From positions 3,016,501-3,080,500 of the forward strand of contig NZ_CP054301.1 in assembly GCF_013372285.1 (NCBI RefSeq): a DNA stretch of 64,000 bases, given 5' to 3'. The stretch is from Marinomonas primoryensis. Lineage in GTDB: Bacteria; Pseudomonadota; Gammaproteobacteria; Pseudomonadales; Marinomonadaceae. The position numbers were made by a program, and so were the translations under genes. This document shows, in pieces, positions 18,967 to 28,670 of the stretch. Numbering within the stretch: the first letter of the stretch is position 1; each line of letters begins with the position of its first letter. Below the pieces are notes generated by a model that was given only the letters and a program-made list of their open reading frames with translations, was not told the DNA's origin and made no database searches.

Positions 18967-20379
18967 ATGAAAATAGAACATCTTGTTTGGCTCAGAAATG
19001 ACCTTCGCTGCCTAGATAACCCCGCACTGCATTCAGCGTCTTTAGAGGCGAATGCCTTAAACAAGGGCATTGGCGTTGTTGTGACCGTCACGCCAACACA
19101 ATGGTCCGAACATAATGAATCGGATGCCAAAACAGGTTTACGAGCAGGACTTATTAAAACCTTAGCAAAGACCTTGGCGGCTCTTGGGATTCCATTGCAT
19201 ATTATTAACGCAGAGACCTTTGATGCGTTGCCAGATGCCATGACCGCGTTTTGCCTAGATCATGGCATCAAGCATCTTTGGTTTAATCGTGACTTGCCCA
19301 TACACGAGCAACAACGTGACCACTCGGTTTGCGAACAGTTACACCAACATCAAATTAAGACCCATACTCTGTCTGCTGATCTTATCGTTCCACAGGCTGT
19401 CTTTAGTCAGCAAGGTACGCCATTTAAAGTATTTACACCTTTTTTCAAACGTTGGCTCACACTCCTTGCACAACAAGATATAACGCCACTTCCAGCACTG
19501 GAGTCCCAAGCTGATCCCCTGCCGGAGCCATCGCTAAACTTTACTTGGGAGAAACCTTTTCGGGAGGACTTATGGCCAGCGGATCATGATATTGCCAAGC
19601 AAAAACTCTGGCTATTCTGTCACCATAAAGAACGCCATTACCAAGAAAGCAGAGATTACCCAGTGCAGCCTGCCACCAGCACATTGTCGCCCTATCTTGC
19701 ATTAGGCGCATTAGGACCAAGGCAGTGTTTAGAAGCAATCATTTACACTTGCAACCAAGAAGAACGACGCTGGCAAGACAGCATTTGGTTAAAAGAATTG
19801 GCGTGGCGCGACTTCTACCGTCAACTCATGGAACACTTCCCTTTTCTCTCTATGAGTCGCCCTTTCAAACAGGAAACTAATGCCTTACTTTGGCGAAACA
19901 ATGAAGCAGAATTTACGGCGTGGTGTGAAGGTAAAACAGGCTTTCCCATTATCGATGCCGCCATGCGACAGCTTAATCAAACTGGCTGGATGCATAACCG
20001 CTTAAGAATGGTCACGGCGAGTTTCTTTACCAAACTGCTTTTTGCAGACTGGCGAAAAGGCGAAGCGTACTTCATGAGTCAGCTTATTGATGGTGAGTTT
20101 GCGGCAAATAACGGTGGTTGGCAGTGGAGCGCATCGACCGGTTGCGATGCGGCGCCTTATTTTCGCGTTTTCAACCCAACCAGACAATCACAAACCTATG
20201 ATAAGAGTGGCGATTTTATCAAACGCTTTGTTCCTGAGCTCGCAACGCTAGACGCAAAATGCATCCATAATCCAAGTCCTGAGCAGAGAAAACAGTGCGG
20301 CTATCCAGAGCCCGTTATCGATTATAAACCAGCAAGATTGGCAGCCATCGCTGCTTTTGATGAACTAAAAGGGCGATAA
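18967..20379 (+). CDS. phrB: Deoxyribodipyrimidine photolyase
   Basis: A 470-residue CPD-photolyase-type flavoprotein that repairs UV-induced pyrimidine dimers using blue light. The N-terminal antenna domain begins EHLVWLRNDLRCLDNPAL. The FAD domain carries WLKELAWRDFYRQL, the DAAMRQLNQTGWMHNRLRM loop and the late WQWSASTGCDAAPYFRVFNP segment, all photolyase hallmarks. Length equals E. coli PhrB (about 472). I start at 18967 because the family begins at this methionine; an ATG at 18931 lies inside the preceding gene. Confidence 0.96.
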   Translation: MKIEHLVWLRNDLRCLDNPALHSASLEANALNKGIGVVVTVTPTQWSEHNESDAKTGLRAGLIKTLAKTLAALGIPLHIINAETFDALPDAMTAFCLDHGIKHLWFNRDLPIHEQQRDHSVCEQLHQHQIKTHTLSADLIVPQAVFSQQGTPFKVFTPFFKRWLTLLAQQDITPLPALESQADPLPEPSLNFTWEKPFREDLWPADHDIAKQKLWLFCHHKERHYQESRDYPVQPATSTLSPYLALGALGPRQCLEAIIYTCNQEERRWQDSIWLKELAWRDFYRQLMEHFPFLSMSRPFKQETNALLWRNNEAEFTAWCEGKTGFPIIDAAMRQLNQTGWMHNRLRMVTASFFTKLLFADWRKGEAYFMSQLIDGEFAANNGGWQWSASTGCDAAPYFRVFNPTRQSQTYDKSGDFIKRFVPELATLDAKCIHNPSPEQRKQCGYPEPVIDYKPARLAAIAAFDELKGR

Positions 20380-20438
20380 TAAAAAGCCTTTTTAGCAAAT
20401 CACGTTACCGTCTATTTTTACAAATTCGATTTTTCATG

Positions 20439-20467
20439 TTGACCTTTCTAAGATAGGAAAGTAAACC
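20439..20467 (+). promoter_or_regulatory. Candidate promoter and operator of marR-like gene
   Basis: TTGACC (20439-20444) lies 17 bases before TAAACC (20462-20467). An imperfect inverted repeat CTTTCTA / TAGGAAAG occupies the spacer (about 20444-20461). Such a position would suit autoregulation by the MarR-type protein. It rests on pattern only. Confidence 0.35.
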
Positions 20468-20558
20468 TATACTTTGAACTGTAATAACGTAAAACTTAGC
20501 TTTTACAGACCTCTACAAAACCATATAATCCGTAAAATTTTCTGGATCATTTATCACT

Positions 20559-21038
20559 ATGTCTAATCCGCAACACCTACATGATGTTCTTGTTCACTTA
20601 AGGCGCATTATCCGAGCAACCGATCTACAATCCAAACGCGTTGTAAAAGCCTGCGGTTTAACGATTCCGCAAATCATGGTACTTCGTTCTATTGAAGAAC
20701 TAGGTGATGTTACCGTTCGCCGTATTTCCGACAGTGTGTCATTGAGCCAAGCAACGGTCACAACGATTCTCAATCGTTTAGAAGATCGTAAACTGGTAGA
20801 GCGAGTCAGAGCGCAAAAAGACAAACGTATTGTCAACGCAAGATTAACACCGGAAGGTAGAGCTATTTTGAGTACGGCACCGCCCTTACTGCATGAAAAA
20901 TTCATCGGTGAATTTGAATCGTTAGAAGGCTGGGAACAAACTCAAGTTCTTTCATCCTTGCAACGTATCGCAATGATGATGGATGCCGAACATATTGACG
21001 CGGCCCCCATGCTGGATATCAACCCTCCTCACGTTTAA
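20559..21038 (+). CDS. MarR-family regulator, possibly EctR/CosR-like
   Basis: A 159-residue winged-helix regulator. The recognition region VRRISDSVSLSQATVTTILN and wing DRKLVERVRAQKDKRIVNA are typical MarR. The C-terminus ends MMDAEHIDAAPMLDINPP. MarR-type regulators of the EctR/CosR group control ectoine synthesis and compatible-solute uptake in halophilic methylotrophs and vibrios. The position here, just before a betaine-type ABC operon and seven kilobases from ectABCD, makes that role plausible, but it is inferred. The gene ends with its own terminator. Confidence 0.9.
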   Translation: MSNPQHLHDVLVHLRRIIRATDLQSKRVVKACGLTIPQIMVLRSIEELGDVTVRRISDSVSLSQATVTTILNRLEDRKLVERVRAQKDKRIVNARLTPEGRAILSTAPPLLHEKFIGEFESLEGWEQTQVLSSLQRIAMMMDAEHIDAAPMLDINPPHV

Positions 21039-21059
21039 TCACCCTTTTATCTAACACCT

Positions 21060-21096
21060 AAAGCTCGACTAACAACGTATGTTAATCGAGCTTTTT
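21060..21096 (+). terminator. Terminator after marR-like gene
   Basis: Stem AAAGCTCGACTAACA / TGTTAATCGAGCTTT with one mismatch and a five-base loop, ending in a T-run, 22 bases after the stop. Confidence 0.88.
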
Positions 21097-21259
21097 ATAG
21101 CCCCCTCATAGAATACCCTCTCATTTCGACCATAAAAACAAATAGAACTCATACTTTTTAGAAAGCTAATATATATACATAAACTATTGTTTTATATGGA
21201 TTTATAAGGCTTAAAAAACAGAGATAATGACAAACAAATTGATATAATTGATTAGACGT

Positions 21260-21293
21260 GTAAACTAAATGCACATTGTTTACTTATAAACAA
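21260..21293 (+). promoter_or_regulatory. Overlapping palindromes upstream of betaine ABC operon
   Basis: An exact inverted repeat TTGTTTA-N4-TAAACAA (21276-21293) overlaps a second pair GTAAAC-N12-GTTTAC (21260-21283). They lie 20-50 bases before the binding-protein ATG. A possible promoter is TTGATA (21239-21244) with TAAACT (21261-21266), 16 bases apart, which would place the palindromes over the start site, a repressor-like position. Confidence 0.55.
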
Positions 21294-21313
21294 ATCATAA
21301 CAGGAACATAATA

Positions 21314-22318
21314 ATGTATAAAAAAAGTATTATTGCGAGTCTTATGGCACTCGCTGCAACCTCTTCTTTCGCTGCAACAGGCAGTTGCGGTAAGGTTCAA
21401 ATTGCTGATATGAACTGGAACTCAGCATCACTCATTGCCAATATCGATAAATTCATTTTAGAACATGGCTTTGACTGTGATGCAGAGCTAATACCTGGTG
21501 ATACAATGCCAACCAGTACCTCAATGATTGAAAAAAGCCAACCAGATATAGCGCCAGAAATGTGGACAAACGCGGTTCAAGCACTGATTGACCGTGGTGT
21601 AGCAGAAAAGCGCCTAAGTATCGCCGGTAGATCATTATCGGATGGCGGTGAAGAAGGTTTTTGGGTACCAAAATACATGGTAGATAAAGACCCTTCTTTG
21701 GCGACAATCGAAGGTATCAAAAAACACGCAAAAGAATTCCCTAACCCAGAAGATGATTCTGTTTCCGCTTTTTATGGCTGCCCTGCAGGTTGGGGTTGCC
21801 AAATCTCATCTGGTAATCTATTCACGGCTCTAAAGCTTGAAGAAGCAGGGTTTGAGCTGATTGACCCAGGTTCATCTGCAGGTTTATCCGGTTCGTTAAG
21901 TCGCGCCTATGAGCGCGAAGAGTCATGGTTTGGCTACTACTGGGCACCAACTGCCATACTCGGTAAATACGAAATGGTAAAAGTAGACTTTGGCACCGGC
22001 ATAGATAAAGATCACTATATTAACTGTATTGCTGAAAACAGCTGTTTGGACCCAAAAGTTACCATGTATCCACCCTCTCCAGTCTATACGGTTACAACAA
22101 TGGCGTTCGCAAAAAGAGCGCCTCTGGCTTACGCGTACACCGCTAAACGTTCTTTCACTAATGCTAAAATGAACTCGTTGCTCGCATGGATGGAAGACAA
22201 CCAAGCGGATGGCCAATATGCGGCTGAAAATTTCATGCTAAACAATAAAGACATTTGGTCTAAATGGGTTAACAAAGACATACAAGCCAAAATCGATGGT
22301 GCACTAGAAAACCTTTAA
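21314..22318 (+). CDS. Glycine-betaine-type ABC transporter substrate-binding protein
   Basis: A 334-residue periplasmic binding protein of the OpuAC/ProX family. A signal peptide covers residues 1-21 (ending SSFA|AT). The mature part has the family segments IADMNWNSASL, the TSTSMIEKSQPDIAPEMWTN ligand-gate region and aromatic residues for a quaternary-ammonium cage (WFGYYWAPTA). Four cysteines near GCPAGWGC and CIAENSC suggest disulfides. It is followed by a permease and an ATPase gene, so it feeds a ProXWV-like importer for betaine, choline or a related compatible solute. The exact ligand cannot be read. Confidence 0.9.
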   Translation: MYKKSIIASLMALAATSSFAATGSCGKVQIADMNWNSASLIANIDKFILEHGFDCDAELIPGDTMPTSTSMIEKSQPDIAPEMWTNAVQALIDRGVAEKRLSIAGRSLSDGGEEGFWVPKYMVDKDPSLATIEGIKKHAKEFPNPEDDSVSAFYGCPAGWGCQISSGNLFTALKLEEAGFELIDPGSSAGLSGSLSRAYEREESWFGYYWAPTAILGKYEMVKVDFGTGIDKDHYINCIAENSCLDPKVTMYPPSPVYTVTTMAFAKRAPLAYAYTAKRSFTNAKMNSLLAWMEDNQADGQYAAENFMLNNKDIWSKWVNKDIQAKIDGALENL

Positions 22319-22413
22319 TTTATTTAGACAGTCACTTTAATTTATTTAGACAGTCACTTTAATTTATTAGACAGTAACTTTAATTTATTAGACAGTAACT
22401 TTAAGACAGTAAT
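22314..22413 (+). repeat. 21-22 bp tandem repeat, four copies plus a partial
   Basis: Units at 22314-22335, 22336-22357 (22 bp, both ending AGACAGTCAC), 22358-22378 and 22379-22399 (21 bp, both ending AGACAGTAAC), then a truncated copy to 22413. Each begins TTTAATTTATT. The first unit includes the stop codon of the binding-protein gene. The array fills the gap between binding protein and permease. Confidence 0.95.
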
Positions 22414-22414
22414 A

Positions 22415-22441
22415 AGCCGTACTGCATCCAGTGGTACGGCT
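22415..22441 (+). promoter_or_regulatory. Intercistronic stem-loop
   Basis: Arms AGCCGTAC and GTACGGCT enclose an eleven-base loop. No T-run follows directly. It lies immediately after the tandem repeats and 33 bases before the permease gene, so it may protect the binding-protein mRNA from 3' decay or attenuate transcription. Confidence 0.6.
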
Positions 22442-22474
22442 CCCTACTCCGTTTTACTCTTTGAGAACTAATTT

Positions 22475-23374
22475 ATGACAGATAGCTCTTGGTTGACTGA
22501 GTTTCCAGATATGAGTCGGCGCAACCTCCTCACCATTAAACAAACACTCGATGGCGCCTACCGCGACTTCTCTCGGGCTTATGGAGAATCCATCGAGAAT
22601 TTCTTCGACCCACTTCTACACTTTCTTGTATGGTTTGAAAATCTGCTGATACAAACACCATGGTGGATTGTTTTAGCCGCGATCGTTGGATTGGTTTATG
22701 CCGCAACGCGATCTTGGAAGCTGTGTGCCGGTGTGCTCACCTCTTTCCTTGTTATTGGTTACTTCGGTATGTGGGAAGACACAATGCGAACTTTAAGCAT
22801 TATTACCGTCTGTACGATTCTTTCTATATGTGTGGGGATTCCCATTGGCATTTTGATGGCCAGATCAGACAGAGCCAAATCCATCATCACCCCGCTTCTC
22901 GATATCATGCAAACGATGCCCGCTTTCGTTTACCTCATCCCTGTAGTTATGCTATTGGGCATAGGTAGAATTCCTGGTGTCATCGCTGTGGTTATCTACG
23001 CTATTCCTCCCGTTATTCGTTTGACTAACTTAGGGATTCGCCTGGTAAATAAGGAAACTCTCGAAGCCGCCACCGCTTATGGGGCCACTCCGACACAACG
23101 ACTTTTTGGGGTTCAAATCCCGCTTGCCATGCCAACAATTATGGCCGGCATCAACCAAACTATCATGATGGCACTTGCCATGGTCGTTGTCGCTTCAATG
23201 ATAGGTGTGAAAGGCTTAGGACAACCAGTATTGAAATCCATTACAAACCAATACTTTACCCTTGGACTATTGAATGGTCTCGCTATTGTAGCGCTTGCCA
23301 TCATCTTTGATCGCGTTTCTCAGAGCTACGCAAAACGCGCACAAAAACACCTTGAAGGTAATGAGAATGGATAA
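22475..23374 (+). CDS. Glycine-betaine-type ABC transporter permease (ProW-like)
   Basis: A 299-residue inner-membrane permease with about seven helices. An amphipathic N-terminal segment of about 55 residues precedes the first helix. The core carries LLDIMQTMPAFVYLIPVVML and, at the cytoplasmic coupling loop, the EAA motif EAATAYGATPTQRLFGVQIP. This is the ProW/OpuAB pattern. Its last eight bases overlap the start of the ATPase gene, indicating coupled translation. Confidence 0.94.
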   Translation: MTDSSWLTEFPDMSRRNLLTIKQTLDGAYRDFSRAYGESIENFFDPLLHFLVWFENLLIQTPWWIVLAAIVGLVYAATRSWKLCAGVLTSFLVIGYFGMWEDTMRTLSIITVCTILSICVGIPIGILMARSDRAKSIITPLLDIMQTMPAFVYLIPVVMLLGIGRIPGVIAVVIYAIPPVIRLTNLGIRLVNKETLEAATAYGATPTQRLFGVQIPLAMPTIMAGINQTIMMALAMVVVASMIGVKGLGQPVLKSITNQYFTLGLLNGLAIVALAIIFDRVSQSYAKRAQKHLEGNENG

Positions 23375-24539
23375 CAACAGCGAAACATTAATCGAGATTG
23401 AAGGCCTATATCAAATATTTGGCTCTAACCCAAACGATGTATTACCTAAAGTAAAAGCAGGCGCGTCTAAAGACGAAATCTTAGCGGAAACTGGCCATAC
23501 AATAGGCCTACAAGACATAAACCTGAAAGTAAAACGTGGTGAAATCTTCGTTATCATGGGATTGTCAGGCTCAGGCAAGTCCACATTAATCCGTCATTTT
23601 AACCGTCTTATTGACCCAACCGCAGGTAAGATAAAAGTCGACGGCGAAAATATCATGGAACTGTCGCCAAAAGATTTAATCACCTTCCGTCGCCATAAAA
23701 TGGCCATGGTATTCCAGCATTTTGGTCTTATGCCTCATCGCTGCGTGCTTGATAATGTTGGCTACGGTCTTCTTATCAAAGGCGAAAAAAGAGCAGAATG
23801 GAAACCGAAAGCAACAGAATGGTTAGAAACAGTTGGATTGACTGGTTACGAAGACCAATACCCTTCTCAACTTTCCGGTGGTCAACAGCAACGCGTCGGT
23901 CTTGCTCGAGCGCTTTGTACCAATGCTGAAATCCTACTAATGGACGAAGCCTTTTCCGCTCTTGATCCTCTGATCCGAAGCGAGATGCAAGAGCAGCTCA
24001 TGGAACTGCAGGAAAACTTACAAAAGACCATTATCTTCATCACTCACGATTTAGATGAAGCGCTAAGACTTGGAGACCGTATTGCCGTATTAAAAGACGG
24101 CAAACTGGTACAAGTTGGCACCCCTGTCGATATCGTCCTAAAACCGGCTGATGATTACGTTAGAGCCTTTGCCAAAGATGTGAATCGAGCAAGAGCACTC
24201 ACCGTCCAGACCATCATGACGGCAGATACGGCTAAAGTAGAAGGCAATACAGCAAAAGAAGTAAGGGACAACTTCCCTCAAGACAAGGAATACACCTTTG
24301 TCTTCAACAGCGAAGGCTACCAAGGCGTACTGACTAAACAGAGCTTAGATCAGCTACAAGATGACGACTTATTGAACGATGTTCTCATCCATGTAGAACC
24401 TGTGCGTCAAACAAACCTGCTGCAAAAGGTCATTCCTCTTTCTCTTAATACACGCTTTGATTTACCTGTGATTAATAAAAAAGGCGAATTAAAGGGGCGA
24501 TTGGAATCTAGTAAGTTAGCGGATGTTCTTTCGCCGTAA
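23367..24539 (+). CDS. Glycine-betaine-type ABC transporter ATPase (ProV-like)
   Basis: A 390-residue ABC ATPase. Walker A GLSGSGKST is at residues 65-73. The ABC signature LSGGQQQRVGLARAL and Walker B ILLMDEAFSALDP follow, and a CBS-type tail begins at about residue 275. CBS tails in OpuA act as ionic-strength sensors, so this one may too. I start at 23367 because AAGG lies eight bases upstream; the ATG at 23361 is too close to it. The gene overlaps the permease stop. Confidence 0.94.
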   Translation: MDNNSETLIEIEGLYQIFGSNPNDVLPKVKAGASKDEILAETGHTIGLQDINLKVKRGEIFVIMGLSGSGKSTLIRHFNRLIDPTAGKIKVDGENIMELSPKDLITFRRHKMAMVFQHFGLMPHRCVLDNVGYGLLIKGEKRAEWKPKATEWLETVGLTGYEDQYPSQLSGGQQQRVGLARALCTNAEILLMDEAFSALDPLIRSEMQEQLMELQENLQKTIIFITHDLDEALRLGDRIAVLKDGKLVQVGTPVDIVLKPADDYVRAFAKDVNRARALTVQTIMTADTAKVEGNTAKEVRDNFPQDKEYTFVFNSEGYQGVLTKQSLDQLQDDDLLNDVLIHVEPVRQTNLLQKVIPLSLNTRFDLPVINKKGELKGRLESSKLADVLSP

Positions 24540-24570
24540 GTCTCTTTATTTATGACTATTAAGCAAAAAT

Positions 24571-24600
24571 AAAAATGGCCGCAATCAGCGGCCATTTTTT
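24571..24600. terminator. Bidirectional terminator (ABC operon / dapB)
   Basis: AAAAATGGCCGC and GCGGCCATTTTT arms with a five-base loop between the convergent ATPase gene and dapB. Confidence 0.93.
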
Positions 24601-24630
24601 GAGCATTTGCTTACATCAACGTATGCATTA

Positions 24631-25500
<870 letters not shown>

Positions 25501-25524
25501 TTAACAAAACCACCAAGCAGGCAC

Positions 25525-25546
25525 AAAAAAGGAGCCGAAGCTCCTT
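25525..25546 (-). terminator. Terminator after pomB
   Basis: On the minus strand AAGGAGC-TTCG-GCTCCTT, a stable UUCG-type tetraloop hairpin, is followed by a T-run. It lies 24 bases after the pomB stop. Confidence 0.9.
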
Positions 25547-25569
25547 ACTAAACCTAAATTAAATCCAGA

Positions 25570-26562
25570 TTAAAAAATCTCGTTCGGCCTCAATTCATCG
25601 ACACTATCTAGGTCAAATTCAATCACACCATCTGTCGGAAAGCCGTCAACACTACTGCGCATTTTCGGACGTGATGTATCATTTTGCTTAATAACGATTT
25701 CAACTCGTCGATTGGTTGCACGATTAAACGGAGTATCATTTGCGACCAAAGGTCGTGTATCGGCGTACCCCGTCACAGCAAATCGGCCTTGATTAAGCTG
25801 CCCAGTAGAAAACAATTCTTCTGCCACTGAAATAGCCCGAGCTGAAGACAGTTGCCAGTTAGAACGGAATCGGCGGCTATCAATAGGCACATTATCCGTA
25901 TGCCCTTCAACAGAAATGGTACCTTGAATACCCACAAGTACATCTCGAATTAAATCAATAACGGGAATAAAATCGTAATTCAGCTCAGCAGAACCAGACT
26001 CAAAGGATCCTTGATCTTTAATTCGAATCGTAATCGTCTCTTCTTGTGTTTCAATCTCCACCGTACCTTTCGAAATTTCTTCACGCATCACAGACGCAAT
26101 CATTTGTGCATCGCCTTCCGTTTCTTGAATTTTTTTCTCTCTTTCAAGGTCTGCATGAGACTTATCCACGAAGATAACGGGAGCAGGAGCCCCTGAGTCA
26201 CTTTGCTCTTTCAATTCGGCATCACCAGGCTTACAAATTACTTCTAATGTATTTTCGGGGGTATTATCCGCTTTTTGCTTCACTTCATTAATCGGCGTGG
26301 GCTCTGGCCGACCAGGACTGAATTCTTGAGCAATTACCGACGTTCCCATCGGAATAGAGTCAGCTTGAACTTCGCGCTGTACACCAAATGCCAACTTCAA
26401 CGAGCCTGCCAACTGCTTAAACTTGATGACATCCATTTCAGCGAATGACAGTAAAAGCACGAAAAAGCACATCAACAAAGACATGAGATCGGCAAAGGTT
26501 GCCATGTAAGCAGGCAACCCCTCTACACATTCGGGACAATCTTGCTCTTCTTCATCACTCAT
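25570..26562 (-). CDS. pomB: Flagellar stator protein PomB/MotB
   Basis: A 330-residue stator subunit. One transmembrane helix at about residues 20-42 carries the essential aspartate D25 (MATFADLMSLLMCFFVLLLS). A long linker and a C-terminal OmpA/MotB peptidoglycan-binding domain (about 195-300) follow, with VEGHTDNVPI and NRRVEIVI. The acidic N-terminus and helix sequence are PomB-like, suggesting a sodium-driven motor. It follows pomA by 26 bases. The C-terminal extension after the OmpA domain is short and acidic. Confidence 0.95.
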   Translation of the reverse strand: MSDEEEQDCPECVEGLPAYMATFADLMSLLMCFFVLLLSFAEMDVIKFKQLAGSLKLAFGVQREVQADSIPMGTSVIAQEFSPGRPEPTPINEVKQKADNTPENTLEVICKPGDAELKEQSDSGAPAPVIFVDKSHADLEREKKIQETEGDAQMIASVMREEISKGTVEIETQEETITIRIKDQGSFESGSAELNYDFIPVIDLIRDVLVGIQGTISVEGHTDNVPIDSRRFRSNWQLSSARAISVAEELFSTGQLNQGRFAVTGYADTRPLVANDTPFNRATNRRVEIVIKQNDTSRPKMRSSVDGFPTDGVIEFDLDSVDELRPNEIF

Positions 26563-26588
26563 GGTCGAATCCGTTTACAACTAACATA

Positions 26589-27344
26589 TTATTCACGCTC
26601 AATTCGCTTACCTTCAGCCATATAAGACTTAAGGGCGCCATCCAAGACACGAGGGTTTTGGCCGGACTGAATCGCAAGCAAAGCATCTAAAATTAATTTT
26701 TGGCATATCAGCTCTTCATCGGCTCGAACATTTAATTTTACCTGAATAGGTAAGAACACCATGTTCGCCATCATAGCACCATATAATGTTGTCAAGAGCG
26801 CAACGGCCATGGCAGGGCCAATGGCTTTAGGGTCGTCCATGTTCGCCAGCATTTGCACCAAGCCGACCAATGTTCCTATCATTCCCATCGCAGGGCCCAC
26901 ATCACCAAAAGCCTTGAATACCTTAGCGCCAGAGATGTGACGATAATAAGACTGATTCATATCTTGGGACAACTGGTTCTTCACTACGGTGCCATCATGG
27001 CCATCCACCAGCATTTGAATGCCTTTCGATAAAAAAGGATGACTTACCTCTTTACCTTCTAACGAGAGCAAGCCGCCTTTACGTGCCTCATCCGCTAATC
27101 CGTAGATTTCATCAATCAAGGTATCCAGCGGGATACTCTTAAACATAAAAGCTTTCGCTGCTACTTTCCCTGCACTAAGAAACTTAGCCAAAGGGTATTG
27201 CATCAACACGACAAAGATAGAACCAACCAACACGATCAGTATTGATGGGACATTCACAAACATCCCAGCTGATCCACCGACAAAAATGGCGGAGATAATA
27301 ACTATAAAAGATCCAACAAGTCCTATTAACGTTGCGATATCCAC
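26589..27344 (-). CDS. pomA: Flagellar stator protein PomA/MotA
   Basis: A 251-residue MotA/PomA protein with four transmembrane helices: two near the N-terminus (about 1-50) and two at about 147-200. The conserved FKAFGDVGPAMGMIGTLVGL and GPAMAVALLTTLYGAMMANM segments line the ion channel. The N-terminal MDIATLIGLVGSF matches PomA. It is the first gene of the stator pair. Confidence 0.95.
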   Translation of the reverse strand: MDIATLIGLVGSFIVIISAIFVGGSAGMFVNVPSILIVLVGSIFVVLMQYPLAKFLSAGKVAAKAFMFKSIPLDTLIDEIYGLADEARKGGLLSLEGKEVSHPFLSKGIQMLVDGHDGTVVKNQLSQDMNQSYYRHISGAKVFKAFGDVGPAMGMIGTLVGLVQMLANMDDPKAIGPAMAVALLTTLYGAMMANMVFLPIQVKLNVRADEELICQKLILDALLAIQSGQNPRVLDGALKSYMAEGKRIERE

Positions 27345-27517
27345 ACACGTCTCCTAACAAAAAGCTATAATCAACCGATACATGCGTATGATTCTATACG
27401 AAAGAAAGACCAAGAATCACATCTTCTTGCGAGATATTTGTAATTTTCATTAACACGTCCTCGAACAGTAAGCTTTTTTCTGTTACAAAACATAGATTCA
27501 AAATAAGAGTAACCCCC

Positions 27518-27760
27518 ATGTCCCGAAAAACAAGTGTTCGCCATTTTGAAGAAAACCTCGGTGAATTAGATACGCTCGTCGTTCAGCTGGAGTCGAATCA
27601 ACTTTCTCTAGAAGAGGCGCTAAAAGCATTCGAAAAAGGTGTTAAACTAAGCCAAGAATGTCAGTTAGTTCTCACCCAAGCTGAACAAAAAGTTCAAATC
27701 TTACTTGAAAAACAAGATGGTGAGCATCTAGAACCTTTTGATCCGGAACTTAATTCGTGA
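27518..27760 (+). CDS. xseB: Exodeoxyribonuclease VII small subunit
   Basis: An 80-residue small subunit of exonuclease VII, with the core motif FEENLGELDTLVVQLESNQL and SLEEALKAFEKGVKLSQECQ, a helical hairpin that binds the large subunit. It opens the isoprenoid operon xseB-ispA-dxs, a common arrangement. Its stop overlaps the GTG start of ispA by four bases (GTGA). Confidence 0.96.
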   Translation: MSRKTSVRHFEENLGELDTLVVQLESNQLSLEEALKAFEKGVKLSQECQLVLTQAEQKVQILLEKQDGEHLEPFDPELNS

Positions 27761-28638
27761 CTTTAGACGATTTTTCTCTTTATGCTCGTCGTCGAGTAGA
27801 CAACTATTTAACGCAAAATTTAAGCCAATACGCTCCCGCAGCACACTTACAAAGCGCTATGTCTTACAGCTTATTTAATGGCGGCAAGCGTGTACGACCT
27901 ATGCTCACTTATGCGGCGGCATCACTGTTCGGTGAAGCCAACGACTTAACCGACGCTAGCGCTGCCGCGATCGAATCCATTCACGCCTACTCTTTAATTC
28001 ATGATGACCTTCCTGCAATGGACGATGATGATCTGCGCAGAGGCAAACCCACTTGCCATATACAATTTGATGAAGCGACCGCCATCCTCGCCGGCGACGC
28101 GTTACAGACGTTTGCCTTCGAGCTATTGAGTCTGACAACACACAAAAACACGAAAACTCAACTAAAGTTGATACAAGAACTTGTTCACGCATCCGGTCGA
28201 CACGGTATGGTGACGGGGCAAATGATTGATTTATCAAATGTTGGGAAAAACATTGATATCAAAGCACTGGAACAAATGCACCAGCATAAAACCGGAGCAT
28301 TGATTCGAGCCAGTATCCGCATGGGAGCCATAAGTACCGGCGCTCAAAACGAAAAAGATTTCGCTGCATTAGACGCCTATGCCAGCGCGATCGGATTGGC
28401 CTTTCAAGTTCAAGACGACATTATTGATATCACCAGTGACACAACGACGCTGGGTAAAACTCAATTCTCCGATGAAGAAGCAAACAAACCGACGTACCCT
28501 AAACTGCTTGGTTTAGAAGGTGCTCAGGCACTTGCCTTGAGTTTGCATGACCAAGCAATCACATCAATTTCACCCTTCGGGGATGCCGCTCAACCTTTAG
28601 TTGAGCTTGCGAACTATATTATTGGTCGTAACCACTGA
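27757..28638 (+). CDS. ispA: Farnesyl diphosphate synthase
   Basis: A 293-residue short-chain trans-prenyltransferase that makes farnesyl diphosphate from IPP and DMAPP/GPP. The first aspartate-rich motif DDLPAMDDDDLRRGKPT begins at residue 83, and the second, FQVQDDIIDIT, at about 225. NGGKRVRPML near residue 41 binds IPP. The start codon is GTG, fixed by overlap with xseB. dxs follows 32 bases later. Confidence 0.96.
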   Translation: MTLDDFSLYARRRVDNYLTQNLSQYAPAAHLQSAMSYSLFNGGKRVRPMLTYAAASLFGEANDLTDASAAAIESIHAYSLIHDDLPAMDDDDLRRGKPTCHIQFDEATAILAGDALQTFAFELLSLTTHKNTKTQLKLIQELVHASGRHGMVTGQMIDLSNVGKNIDIKALEQMHQHKTGALIRASIRMGAISTGAQNEKDFAALDAYASAIGLAFQVQDDIIDITSDTTTLGKTQFSDEEANKPTYPKLLGLEGAQALALSLHDQAITSISPFGDAAQPLVELANYIIGRNH

Positions 28639-28670
28639 TATACTTACCCGCTATTTTTGATTAACTAAAT

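Noticed and set aside
22314..22413. CRISPR-like array
   Set aside because: The repeats are directly contiguous with no unique spacers and no cas genes are present; it is a simple tandem repeat.
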